From positions 1 through 31,985 of the IMG/VR virus record IMGVR_UViG_3300031825_000055: a stretch of DNA of 31,985 bases; one strand, 5' to 3'. The position numbers were made by a program, and so were the translations under genes. Numbering within the stretch: position 1 is the first letter of the stretch; every line of letters begins with the position of its first letter. The notes beneath the pieces are model-generated. The model worked only from the letters and a program-made list of their open reading frames with translations. It ran no database searches and was not told where the DNA came from. This DNA comes from a virus. Positions 6,065 through 14,169 of this stretch are shown piece by piece.

Positions 6065-7027
6065 CTATCCCTTGATTTCGTGCAGGGTGAGCGTCGCCTT
6101 TGCCGCGCCCCCGAAAAACCGGCTGGAAGTGCCGCCGTTTAGCCTGACGGCCGATGTCTGAGGGCCGATGCGGACGGAATAGGTGTGCGGTCCTACCGAC
6201 GCTGGCGCATCCAACACGCCCGATATGACCAGTTGCCCGGTAGTTGCGTTGAGTGAAATGACGCTGGCGCCGACGCAAGTACTCCCGCGAAATATCGCCG
6301 CCGACACGCCCTGAGATGCGGCCGACGAGGCAAAGCATCCGAAACTCAACAGAACCTTGTTGGCGGCGTCCGCCAGTGTGATTGCCTGAGAGCATACTTC
6401 GGTGCCCTCGCTGATGAGCGGGACAGTGTCGTCGAGTGGTATCGTAGTGCTCAAATCAGCATTAGCCGTATAGTCCTTCGACAGTGTCTGGAGCACGGCG
6501 CCGGTAGGTAGGACGATCGGCCCGAACGTTCCGCTGGCCCGCAAAACATAATTGCTCGCGGAGTCGCCTGCGGTTGGGGCAGGCACGAGGCCCTTCAACC
6601 CGCCCGACCCGCTGTCACCTGTGAAATTCGACAGAAGCGCGGTTTGAGTAGCGGCCGTCAATGACGCAAGCATTGCCAGGCCCGCCGCTGTGGCCGGCCG
6701 CTGGGCGTCTACGGCCTGCTTGGTCCGTAGCGGGGTCATGCCCTTGTCGTTGATAACTCCAGCTTCGGCTTCAGCCTGAGAGGCAAAATTGGAAAGCGTT
6801 GTTACTAGAGTCGACAGCGACACACGCCTGAAAGCCCCGGCGGCAATCTCACGCAACAGCATCTCGAAATCGGCCGGGGTCGGCGGGAAGATGTCAGTAT
6901 TGATGTTCGACCAGTCTTGCTTGATCGTGACAGCACCGCCCGTTCGGACAACGCCGATGCCATCAGTGCCTTGGACACGGGCCGGGTAACGCGGGATGAT
7001 CCGCAGGCTGAGAGAAGGGCGGGTCAT
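6065..7027 (-). CDS. tail fibre/spike protein, 320 aa
   Basis: Likely a receptor-recognition appendage. Residues about 75-110 contain AEAEAGVINDKGMTPLRTKQAVDAQR, a recurrent phage tail-fibre motif found before shaft regions. The C-terminal 150 residues are Ser/Thr/Gly-rich and beta-prone (YTANADLSTTIPLDDTVPL, ASVGPHTYSVRIGPQTSAVRL), as expected for a trimeric head domain. The N-terminus (LSLRIIPRYPARVQG) would attach to the virion. It overlaps the preceding gene by ATGA. The receptor cannot be predicted. Confidence 0.7.
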   Translation of the reverse strand: MTRPSLSLRIIPRYPARVQGTDGIGVVRTGGAVTIKQDWSNINTDIFPPTPADFEMLLREIAAGAFRRVSLSTLVTTLSNFASQAEAEAGVINDKGMTPLRTKQAVDAQRPATAAGLAMLASLTAATQTALLSNFTGDSGSGGLKGLVPAPTAGDSASNYVLRASGTFGPIVLPTGAVLQTLSKDYTANADLSTTIPLDDTVPLISEGTEVCSQAITLADAANKVLLSFGCFASSAASQGVSAAIFRGSTCVGASVISLNATTGQLVISGVLDAPASVGPHTYSVRIGPQTSAVRLNGGTSSRFFGGAAKATLTLHEIKG

Positions 7028-7368
7028 CCGTTGTAGCCTCCTTCAAGGACGGGAAGGGCCGCAGACCACACTTCGACATAGCTGGTCGCGCTGTCGGTCA
7101 GGCGGATGAAGACGACGTAGGAGCCGGCGCACAGGTTGCGCATCATCTCGGGCGGGAAATCGAACTCGAAACCATCGCCGGAAACCACCAGTCGCCCATC
7201 GGCTGTCGAGCCGTAGAGCCTGCGGCACCCGCGCTGATCGCGCACTTCCATCTCAATGAGGATGTCCGTCAGATCCCACGCCGTTCCGGTGTCGTTGTCG
7301 ATGACGTTGATCTGATCGGCCCAGGTCTCGGAATTGTATGTCGCCTCGAAGGGGCTGATTGTGATCAT
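7024..7368 (-). CDS. tail appendage-associated beta protein, 114 aa
   Basis: A small beta-rich protein (MITISPFEATYNSETWADQINVIDNDTG, LTDILIEMEVRDQRG, FEFDFPPEMMRNLCAGSYVVFIRLTDS) positioned between the collar-type fibre and the second tail fibre and overlapping the latter. Its pattern of alternating beta strands and its place suggest a baseplate- or fibre-connecting role. I recall similar small proteins next to fibres in phages of Hyphomicrobiales but cannot give a function. Confidence 0.55.
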   Translation of the reverse strand: MITISPFEATYNSETWADQINVIDNDTGTAWDLTDILIEMEVRDQRGCRRLYGSTADGRLVVSGDGFEFDFPPEMMRNLCAGSYVVFIRLTDSATSYVEVWSAALPVLEGGYNG

Positions 7369-7376
7369 CGCGGCCC

Positions 7377-8342
7377 CTATAATTTTGCATACCAGGTGCC
7401 GAGCATGAACGGCGCCAGGTTGTTGTGGGAGCCGCCGCCGCCCTGCGCGGAAATCGGGTGAGTGTGGTTGTTGGAAGCGCCGCCAGTCTGTTTCGCCCCG
7501 GATGGGACGTTGATGCCGGCACCCGTGCCGCTCTGGACGGTGACGCCCGTGAAGTCGTCGACAGAGTGCGTGTGGTCTGCACTCTGGCCGCCGGTTGCCC
7601 CGGCATGGTCGTGCGACGGCATTTCCGCGATGGACAGCGTGTGCGTGGACACGCCACCGACAGACCCGACCAGATCCACAAGACCGTAGCTGAACGTGCC
7701 GCCGTTCAATCGCCCGCTAGCCGATCCGCCCATGGACGCCACGCCAAGCGGCCCGCGCCCTCGCATGTCGGGGAGCTGGAGCGTCTTGCCGGCGGCATAG
7801 TCGGCCGCGCCATTTGCCCCACGCCCGCCGGAAACCGGGCACATCGTGTTGTCGAGCCGGTTCCAGAGATAGATGAACAACGCCTCGGTATCGGCGTTGG
7901 CTCGCTCGGTAGCACCGGAGCCCGCGTTGCCGATGGTAAGCGCATTGAGCCTGACGAAATCTGCCAGAGCGCCAGAGCCAAAATCCCACTTGACGAACCC
8001 GGTCTTGACGAGCTGGCTATCAGGGACCGACCCGCCACCGCCCGACGCAGCAGGAGCGGGGTTCGCGATTCCGTCGTCGTTCCAGAGGAGCGTTCCGCCG
8101 GGGGTCTCTACGACCTCCTTGTAATCCTGGTAGGGCAGGAAGACGCGCGGCCAGCGCCCGCTTGCATCGGCCTCGATCGCATCGGGATAGGCCGGGAGCG
8201 GCGCGGTCAAGGCGCTGTCCGAATATGCGACCAGCGGCGTGGTTGTGCCCGCAAGGAAGAATTGTAGCCTCGCGCCGGCAACAAGGTCGCCGTTGAGGTC
8301 GAGCGCCGTCTGTCGAGACAGCGGCCAGCTATATGCAGCCAT
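7377..8342 (-). CDS. tail fibre with phage collar domain, 321 aa
   Basis: The C-terminal third is a T4 gp12-type collar/receptor-binding domain: LPDMRGRGPLGVASMGG, then the histidine motifs EMPSHDHAG, ADHTHSV and NNHTHPI, which in gp12 bind metal, ending with SHNNLAPFMLGTWYAKL, a typical tail-collar terminus. The N-terminal 100 residues (WPLSRQTALDLNGDLVAGARLQFFLAG ... YPDAIEADASGRWPRVFLP) resemble attachment domains of phage fibres. A Gly/Ser linker and GFVKWDFGSGALADFVRLNAL join them. It starts the tail-appendage module after a hairpin at 8357-8384. Confidence 0.8.
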   Translation of the reverse strand: MAAYSWPLSRQTALDLNGDLVAGARLQFFLAGTTTPLVAYSDSALTAPLPAYPDAIEADASGRWPRVFLPYQDYKEVVETPGGTLLWNDDGIANPAPAASGGGGSVPDSQLVKTGFVKWDFGSGALADFVRLNALTIGNAGSGATERANADTEALFIYLWNRLDNTMCPVSGGRGANGAADYAAGKTLQLPDMRGRGPLGVASMGGSASGRLNGGTFSYGLVDLVGSVGGVSTHTLSIAEMPSHDHAGATGGQSADHTHSVDDFTGVTVQSGTGAGINVPSGAKQTGGASNNHTHPISAQGGGGSHNNLAPFMLGTWYAKL

Positions 8343-8356
8343 GGGCAGGCCCCATT

Positions 8357-8384
8357 AAAAAAGCCGCCCGGTTAGGGGCGGCTT
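8357..8384 (-). terminator. hairpin with T-tract upstream of collar fibre
   Basis: On the minus strand AAGCCGCCC-CTAACC-GGGCGGCTT (9 pairs) is followed by TTTT. It lies 14 nt upstream of the fibre ATG at 8342 and 230 nt downstream of the ejection gene's stop. There is no room for a promoter between hairpin and start codon, so it is either a partial terminator or an mRNA-processing or protective element. Confidence 0.65.
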
Positions 8385-8456
8385 GGCAGGAAATGACGGG
8401 TTCTCGGCTGATCTAGCCGTGGACTAGCTGCCGTGGATCAGGCACATTCCAGCGGC

Positions 8457-8756
8457 ATGAAAATCATCTGGTACATTGCGCAGGCGCTGTTCATCGGGTG
8501 GCTCACCTATGGCGTTTGGCAGCGCCATCCCGAGATGCCGCCCGGCGAACTTTTCATCCAGTTCCTGATTTCTGTTGCGGTCTGCGCTTTCCTGACAGCG
8601 TGCATAACGCAGTCATGGGACTGGACGGTTCGCCGCCTGCGAGGCCTGAACCGACATGGCGGTGAGACGAGCCGCCATGGCTTGGGCCTTACTGGAACCG
8701 GGCGCCTCCTGGGCAAGGCGCCGGAAGATGGGAAGCGCATTCGGGTCCGTGATTAG
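8457..8756 (+). CDS. small two-helix membrane protein on the opposite strand
   Basis: The ATG at 8457 (MKIIWYIAQALFIGWLTYGVW) opens a 99-codon frame with two clear hydrophobic helices, the second being FIQFLISVAVCAFLTACI, followed by TQSWDWTVRRLRGLNRHG and a basic tail. The last 144 nt are antisense to the end of the ejection gene at 8613-10685, so the tail may be incidental. The segment TACITQSWDW resembles TACLIRNWDF of the 45-aa protein at 2531-2668, which supports that it is a real gene. The ribosome site is weak (AGCGG), and a GTG at 8433 is possible. Function unknown. Confidence 0.45.
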   Translation: MKIIWYIAQALFIGWLTYGVWQRHPEMPPGELFIQFLISVAVCAFLTACITQSWDWTVRRLRGLNRHGGETSRHGLGLTGTGRLLGKAPEDGKRIRVRD

Positions 8757-10685
8757 GCGCGCGATCTGCTCGGTATTTCGCCCAAGGCGCCATTGTTCGT
8801 ATGCGTCTTTGATCCGACCCGGCAATTTGATGCCGCCGGTCGCTATCGTGTTCGCAGCTTCCCCAATGGCCCCGCCGCGTCGAAGCACGTCCTGCATTTC
8901 CTGATTGAATGCCGTTTGAGAACCGATGCGCTGGCGCTGCCCAGTGGCGGCAACAACATCGAGAAACGTATCGAAGCCCTTGGCGGCATCCTTACCCGCT
9001 ACGCCGCTGATGGCAGCAGTCAGGTTTTCCGCCTGCTGCGGGTTTCCCTTGAGCGTCGCGACAAAGCCAGCTCCGCCGAACTGGTTAGCGCCGCTCTGGA
9101 GAGCCTGCGTCGATTCATTGAAGACGCTCTCGACATGGGCGCGCACAAGCTGCCGCGCCGCAGTAGGGTTCTTCCTCGCGAGCGCGCTGACGGTGTCCGA
9201 AATCTCTCCCGCGCTACCCGGTAGCGGGTTTGTCGGGAACAGAACACCAATGGCCTTCTTTGTCTCGATGCTCTTGTCGGCAAGGCGGCCAAGCGGACCC
9301 TGCAAGAGGGGCTCAAGGTACTGCTGCCGCGCCTGCTGCTGGACGGCTAGCGCCTTTGCATATTCCGGCGAAGCGGCTTCTGCGGCCTGACGTACTGCGC
9401 CGGCATCGAGCCCATAGCCGGCCGAGACCTGCATATTCTTCTGAACATTGAGCGGTGAGGCCGAGGCCTCAGCCGCCGCATCGAGCTGCTTCTTGACCTC
9501 GTTCAGAAACCCAACGCTGTCTTCCGGGAGGCCTTGAACATAACGCGCAAGCTGCGGCGTATTCCTGACCGTGTCGGCTGCCTCCTTGTAGCCCGGAAGA
9601 GCCCTGACACGTGCCATGTCCTGCGGCGATAGCCTGACCTTTTCGGCAGCGGTATAGAGTGGGTCGGTCGCGGCATTGATTGCGCCGCGTACGTCACTGA
9701 TCCGGCTTTCCGCTGCGGCCCCAATGGCCGGCCCCAGCGTTGATGGAGCCTGAGACTGGGGCGCGATGGTCCCGAACTCATTGCGAGCCGCAGACTCTAT
9801 CTGCGCCGGGCGCTGGGCCATGAAGCCGCCCATCACGTCCTGCCCGCCCTGCGAGCCCTCAACCACACGCTGCATGTTCGTCATGCCGCGAGCACCGCCG
9901 TTCGTGACCTGCGCCACGGCCTCGGGCCACGTCAAGGCAACGCCGCGCGCCTGCGCCTCGTTCATGAGCTGGCCTGCGCGGACCATGGTCGCGTCGTCTA
10001 CCCCCTGCATCCCGGTCGAGAGGGCCGCCTGTGCTGTAGATGGACGAGTGGCCAGCGTACCACCAACGGCCCCGGTCAGGGCGCCGATGATCCGCGCTGG
10101 CGTCTCAAGCGATGTTCCCTTGGTTGCCTGTCCAGCGGTTTCCGACAGGATGGCCGGCGCCAGAACGCCTCCGACGATCTTCTGTGCCATGGTTCCGGGT
10201 GACAGAATGCCGGGCGCGAACTCACCGACTGTACGGGCATATTCTCCAGCAACCGTCTTAGGCTGATACTTGATGCCGGGGACAACCGTTGCGGCGGCAT
10301 CTGTCAGCGCCTCGCCAGAGATCAGGCGTCCGGGCTCGGGAATATACCCGGCGAGCGGCGTTTTCCGGATCAACTCATCGGACGGTGGGAGATCGGGAGC
10401 ACTGAACGAGCCGGTCTTGGCATAATTGACGGCTCGCCCAACGGTCTGATCCGCCAGAAAATCAGCGCCGCGCCGCACGCCCTGCGCAATCGTGCCGGGA
10501 AGCCCGACAAGGCCGATTGCGCCGCGCGCCACGCCGGAAGCGCCAGATTTGGCCACATCTTCAGCGACAGATGGAGTTTCCGGTTGCGATGCGCTGAATT
10601 TCTGGAAGGCAGAGACCGCCGCATTCTGATCGGGCGCCTCGATCTCATAGGTCTTGCCGCCGGATTCGATCTCAAAGGTCGCCAT
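8613..10685 (-). CDS. large internal virion/ejection protein (P22 gp16 position), 690 aa
   Basis: The start at 10685 begins with MATFEIESGGKTYEIEAPDQNAAVSAF, an opening recurrent in large podovirus virion proteins; the in-frame ATG at 10733 would overlap the upstream gene by 46 nt. Gly/Ala-rich hydrophobic stretches (SGVARGAIGLVGLPGTIAQGV at about 55-75; IIGALTGAVGGTL near 190) suit insertion into membrane during DNA delivery. The rest is helical and Gln/Ala-rich, with little metabolic enzyme character. It is the third of three consecutive large genes in the position of P22 gp7, gp20 and gp16, which are ejected ahead of the DNA. The function is inferred from position and composition. Confidence 0.65.
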   Translation of the reverse strand: MATFEIESGGKTYEIEAPDQNAAVSAFQKFSASQPETPSVAEDVAKSGASGVARGAIGLVGLPGTIAQGVRRGADFLADQTVGRAVNYAKTGSFSAPDLPPSDELIRKTPLAGYIPEPGRLISGEALTDAAATVVPGIKYQPKTVAGEYARTVGEFAPGILSPGTMAQKIVGGVLAPAILSETAGQATKGTSLETPARIIGALTGAVGGTLATRPSTAQAALSTGMQGVDDATMVRAGQLMNEAQARGVALTWPEAVAQVTNGGARGMTNMQRVVEGSQGGQDVMGGFMAQRPAQIESAARNEFGTIAPQSQAPSTLGPAIGAAAESRISDVRGAINAATDPLYTAAEKVRLSPQDMARVRALPGYKEAADTVRNTPQLARYVQGLPEDSVGFLNEVKKQLDAAAEASASPLNVQKNMQVSAGYGLDAGAVRQAAEAASPEYAKALAVQQQARQQYLEPLLQGPLGRLADKSIETKKAIGVLFPTNPLPGSAGEISDTVSALARKNPTAARQLVRAHVESVFNESTQALQSGANQFGGAGFVATLKGNPQQAENLTAAISGVAGKDAAKGFDTFLDVVAATGQRQRIGSQTAFNQEMQDVLRRGGAIGEAANTIATGGIKLPGRIKDAYEQWRLGRNTEQIARLITDPNALPIFRRLAQEAPGSSKAQAMAARLTAMSVQASQAANRPVP

Positions 10686-10687
10686 GG

Positions 10688-12712
10688 CTACTGCTTCTGC
10701 CTGATGCGAATGCCGCCGCCGAGATCCTGCCAACCGCCGACCGCCGGCTGCTGCGGACCCGTAATGGCCTCGGCCTGCTTGGCGAGGTCAGCAAAGCGAT
10801 CCTGGGAGGCCAGCTTCTCACCCCATTGCACCTCGAAATCGTCGAACGAGCCGCCCTTGTTGTCCTTGCGCCACTCGCGCCAGGCCTTGGCCTTCTCGAT
10901 GTCGATCTGCGCAGTGCGTTTGGCAGCCTCCATGATGATCTTGTTGCCGCGAGGATCGTTCGCGAGAGAGGGGACAGTCCCGGTGATGAAGGCGCGGTCA
11001 GCATCCGAGAAGTTGTTCGCCGGGAACCCGCCGGAACCGATCATGTCAACGACCATCCGCCCTGTAATGGCATTGATCGCCTGCGCGTCGCCAACGTGGG
11101 TAGGGTCAAGGCCGATCGACCTGAGGAAGTCTTCATTGACGCCGACCGACTTGCCGAGCGCCGCCATGTTCATGCGGCCGGGCTGTAGGCGTCCGCTTTC
11201 GACGTTCTTGAGCAGGGCTTCAAGCTGGCCAATGCGCTGGAGCTGCTTCGTGCCGGAAGACGCGGCAGCCATCATCTCGCCAGCACGCTTGCCAGCGGCC
11301 TGCCCGATAGCCTTTGCCTCCTCGGTCTCGCCGCGCTGGTCGATGTTGACGTTTGTGCGGTTCCCGCCCACCGCGGTGACCCGACCGTTCCCGTCGATCT
11401 GATACGGCGCCTTGTCGTCCTCGGTGATGCCGTAGCGGGCGCGCTCGGACGGATCGGTCAGCGGGCGAACCTGCTGCCTCGTGCGTTCCTGCCGCTGCTT
11501 GATGTCGGCAAGCTCAAGGTCCATCTGCTGCTTGACGAACGAGCGGGCGCGATCTGTCGGGGCAATTGCATAAGCCCTGATCATCTGCTGCAAGCGTGGG
11601 TTGCCCGCCAGCGTCTCCTGAGACACAACCTCGCCGGATCCGGGGATGACGAAGCCCTGCGCAGGGGCGGCGCCTTGGGCCGGGGCGTCCGCGATTGGCG
11701 TTCCCGACTGCGCGGGGGCCTGCGCGACCTGAACGCCTCGGCTGCGTTCAAGCGCATCGGCGCGAGCATTAAGCTGCCGCGCAGCTTCCGGGTTCGTATT
11801 TGCGTAGTATTGGGCGTCGGCGCGAAGCTTGGTCGGGTCGTCTCCTGCGATGGGCTGTTCCGCCTCCTGCTGCCGCTCAAGGCGCTGCACATCGGCTTCG
11901 TTCTCCGCGACCTGTACGGGCTGCTGCGGAACGGGGCGCGTAGCTGCAACCTGCGGTGAACTGCCAAGCTGGACGGGACGCCCATTCTCAAACTCAGCCA
12001 TTGCCAACGCGACGCGGCGCTGCGTCTCGGGGTTGGTCAGGTCTATAGGATCATTCGCGCCGACGCCTAGCTTGCGGGCAACGAAGCTAGCGTAGTTTCC
12101 GGTAGCAGCGCCATTCTCTGCTTCAGGAGCCCACCGATTTACAACGCCGGCCACGGTGTTGATGCCGTATTTCCGATTGTAGGTTTCGAGGAGCTTTCCT
12201 TGAGCGTTGACGCCGTTTTCAAGCGTGTCAAACTTGGCGAAACGGCCATCGCTGCCCGCATAACCGGGCTGCGACTGCGCAAAGCCGCCGTCCTCGATAT
12301 TGCCAGGATTCAGATTTCGCAGTCCGCGGGGCGTGCCGGATGCCGAGGCAGATGAGGTTGACACGCCGGAAGTAGACGGCGCGGCGGCAGCGCCTCCAAG
12401 GCCGAAATTCTTGAAGAACTGCGCTTCGGAATCGCGCTCCTTGGCCTTCTGCCCGAGCGTGAGAAGCGTCGCGCCGGCCCCAAGTTCTCCGAGCGTTAGC
12501 GCCTTAGCAGCAGCCCCCTGGAAATTGCCGGCCTTGATGTCCTCGCCCAGACCCAACAGAGCCTGCTCTTTCTGAGCCTGCAAGCGCTCCTTGCGCATAT
12601 CGGGAATGAGGTTCCCGAGCGTCTGGCCCAGGTTCGCGAACGCGCTGTTCTCGGCAGCGTAGTTCGTCGTCAGGTTCGGGATATGCAGGGGGCGGGGCTG
12701 GAAAATCGCCAT
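10688..12712 (-). CDS. virion ejection protein with peptidoglycan-hydrolase-like domain, 674 aa
   Basis: Start at 12712 has GGAGG upstream. The N-terminal 100 residues are helical. Around residues 129-225 is a domain with RGLRNLNPGNIE (129-140), GRFAKFDTLENGV and VVNRWAPEAENG (about 191-201), ending GVGANDPIDL. This NPGNI/WAPxxEN pattern is familiar from phage virion-associated lytic domains (often annotated structural protein P5-like), thought to open peptidoglycan locally for DNA entry. The remainder is Gln/Ala/Arg-rich with helical regions (LERQQEAEQP, LELADIKQRQERTRQQ) as expected of ejected internal proteins. Gene order matches P22 gp20. A separate endolysin lies at 3721-4437, so this domain is more likely for entry than lysis. 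Confidence 0.7.
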   Translation of the reverse strand: MAIFQPRPLHIPNLTTNYAAENSAFANLGQTLGNLIPDMRKERLQAQKEQALLGLGEDIKAGNFQGAAAKALTLGELGAGATLLTLGQKAKERDSEAQFFKNFGLGGAAAAPSTSGVSTSSASASGTPRGLRNLNPGNIEDGGFAQSQPGYAGSDGRFAKFDTLENGVNAQGKLLETYNRKYGINTVAGVVNRWAPEAENGAATGNYASFVARKLGVGANDPIDLTNPETQRRVALAMAEFENGRPVQLGSSPQVAATRPVPQQPVQVAENEADVQRLERQQEAEQPIAGDDPTKLRADAQYYANTNPEAARQLNARADALERSRGVQVAQAPAQSGTPIADAPAQGAAPAQGFVIPGSGEVVSQETLAGNPRLQQMIRAYAIAPTDRARSFVKQQMDLELADIKQRQERTRQQVRPLTDPSERARYGITEDDKAPYQIDGNGRVTAVGGNRTNVNIDQRGETEEAKAIGQAAGKRAGEMMAAASSGTKQLQRIGQLEALLKNVESGRLQPGRMNMAALGKSVGVNEDFLRSIGLDPTHVGDAQAINAITGRMVVDMIGSGGFPANNFSDADRAFITGTVPSLANDPRGNKIIMEAAKRTAQIDIEKAKAWREWRKDNKGGSFDDFEVQWGEKLASQDRFADLAKQAEAITGPQQPAVGGWQDLGGGIRIRQKQ

Positions 12713-12715
12713 CCG

Positions 12716-13411
12716 TCAGCCTCCGAGTACTTTCAGGAAGCCAGCGCCCATCCCGCCACCGCCAGGCAGCCCGCCCGCTAGTCCTCCAAGAGCGAGCTTC
12801 GCGATGCCGGTCCCGACATTCAGCATGTTCGCCTGGTTCTGGTTCTTCGCTGCATCGCCTGCCTTCAGTGCTTCAGTGCCGAGGCCCACGATGCTCTTCG
12901 TCGTGTCGTCGAACACATTCGCGCGGCTGGTGTAGTAGTCCGTCGCGGTGCCGGCCTGGGTGCCGAGAACGCCAGCCTGCCCGCCGATTCCGCCGGAATA
13001 CAGCGAGAAGTACGGGCTCAGCGCCGCCCGCTCAGCCGCGAGCTGCTGCCCAGCGAGCCCGCTTGCAAAGGACAGCGTGTCAGTATCCGTGTTGCCGCTG
13101 GCGAGCATGCCTTGCGCCGCCCGCGAGCGCTGTAGCGCCTGCAAGCCCTGGTCTAGGTTGAACTGATAGCCCGCATTGCCCTCAAGGGCGCGCTGGATAT
13201 CAGCGCCAGAGCCGAGCGTGAGGAGGTTGTATTTGTCGACGCCCTGCTGACCCTGAGCGGTCATGCCGCCGTACAGATCGCCAGCCTGCCCGAGATATCC
13301 TCGTGCGGTGTCGTAGCCTGACTGAAGCTCGCCCAGCACCTTCGGCTGGTTGGCTTCGAGTTGGCCGGCCCCCCACAAAGCGGCCGTTCTAGCCCCTTTC
13401 GCGCTCGCCAT
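12716..13411 (-). CDS. internal virion/ejection protein (P22 gp7 position), 231 aa
   Basis: The ATG at 13411 follows a strong AAGGAGG site. The sequence is Gly/Ala/Gln-rich with a characteristic YQFNLDQGLQALQRSRAAQG segment followed by MLASGN, a pattern I recall from DNA-transfer proteins of alphaproteobacterial podoviruses (consensus roughly YQFRLDEGLKALxRSxAAxG). The C-terminal end is Gly/Leu-rich and hydrophobic (IAKLALGGLAGGLPGGGGMGAGFL), suitable for membrane interaction. Length (231) is close to P22 gp7 (229) and the two following genes occupy the gp20 and gp16 positions. Function inferred from order and composition. Confidence 0.65.
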   Translation of the reverse strand: MASAKGARTAALWGAGQLEANQPKVLGELQSGYDTARGYLGQAGDLYGGMTAQGQQGVDKYNLLTLGSGADIQRALEGNAGYQFNLDQGLQALQRSRAAQGMLASGNTDTDTLSFASGLAGQQLAAERAALSPYFSLYSGGIGGQAGVLGTQAGTATDYYTSRANVFDDTTKSIVGLGTEALKAGDAAKNQNQANMLNVGTGIAKLALGGLAGGLPGGGGMGAGFLKVLGG

Positions 13412-13422
13412 AGGTCGCCTCC

Positions 13423-13947
13423 TTAAGCAGCGCGCGCGTAGGCGCCGAAATACTTGGCGGCTGCGCGAACGTATGCCTCATGGGCCTGCTGAGCGGTGTC
13501 AAAACGACCGAGGCTAACGCTCTTGCCGTTGATGCCGATGCAGGATTTCCAGTGCTTGCGGGTGTTGCACCAGTGCGCGCCCTTCAAGCCACTCGCGGCG
13601 CGGGCCCGGACGTTCATCTGGTTAGTCGACTGGTCAGCCTCCCGGAGGTTCTCCCAGCGATTATCCCAGCGCTCCAGATTGATATGGTCGATCTGTTCAG
13701 GGGGCTCGTCGCCGGTCACCAATTTCCAGATGACGCGGTGCTCAAGCAACGTGGCGCCTTCGATGTCGATGGAACGATATCGAGCATTCTTTGGGAGTGA
13801 GCCGGCGCGGGTGCCGACGAACTTGACGTTCCAGAACTTCTTCCCCTCCCTCGCCTTCCAAGTGAGCACGCCCGTCTCTGGGTCGTAGTCAAGGCGCGAG
13901 CGAAGATAGCCCTGGCTCGGCAGAGCCTTGGTTGCAGCACGTCGCAT
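13423..13947 (-). CDS. free-standing HNH endonuclease with AP2 domain
   Basis: A probable homing-type endonuclease lodged between virion genes. The HNH core is LLEHRVIWKLVTGDEPPEQ followed by IDHINLERWDNRWENLR, with H70, D87-H88 and N97/N100 as candidate metal and catalytic residues. The C-terminal 50 residues are an AP2-like DNA-binding domain (GAHWCNTRKHWKSCIG..., SLGRFDTAQQAHEAYVRAAAKYFG). Such HNH-AP2 proteins are selfish elements in many phages. It separates the 69-aa gene from the gp7-like gene, where the P22 order would otherwise be continuous. No intron boundary is evident in either neighbour. Confidence 0.85.
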   Translation of the reverse strand: MRRAATKALPSQGYLRSRLDYDPETGVLTWKAREGKKFWNVKFVGTRAGSLPKNARYRSIDIEGATLLEHRVIWKLVTGDEPPEQIDHINLERWDNRWENLREADQSTNQMNVRARAASGLKGAHWCNTRKHWKSCIGINGKSVSLGRFDTAQQAHEAYVRAAAKYFGAYARAA

Positions 13948-13959
13948 TTGTCGGGTGTC

Positions 13960-14169
13960 CTAAAAAGCGGGGACGGACGGATAGACCGTCGTCGGGTTGG
14001 CCCGCGTCTCGTTCACGGCGAGGCGCAGCGTCTCGATCTGCGACCGCTGCTCAACGACCACGTCGAGGAGTTGGGAGAGGAAGAAGAAATAGAGCGGGTC
14101 CAGAACGTTCTGCGGCATCTGCACCGCGCGTTGGTTCACGTCCGGCCGGGTGGGGAGATTCTTGGCCAT
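13960..14169 (-). CDS. small tail-region protein, 69 aa
   Basis: The start at 14169 (MAKNLPTRPDVNQRAVQM) shares a base with the preceding stop (TGATG). The middle holds a hydrophobic helix (LDPLYFFFLSQLLDVVVEQ) that continues as a possible coiled coil (RSQIETLRLAV), and the end is Pro/Thr-rich. Its position corresponds to the P22 tail needle gp26, but at 69 residues it is far shorter, so it is more likely a small connector or plug component. Function unknown. Confidence 0.55.
   Translation of the reverse strand: MAKNLPTRPDVNQRAVQMPQNVLDPLYFFFLSQLLDVVVEQRSQIETLRLAVNETRANPTTVYPSVPAF

Noticed and set aside
7425-8267. 280-aa plus-strand frame antisense to the collar fibre
   Set aside because: The collar fibre has clear HxH motifs; the antisense frame has no recognisable feature.
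10584-11402. Long plus-strand frame antisense to the two ejection genes
   Set aside because: Composition is low-complexity Pro/Ser/Arg, no ribosome site, and it spans the junction of two well-supported genes.
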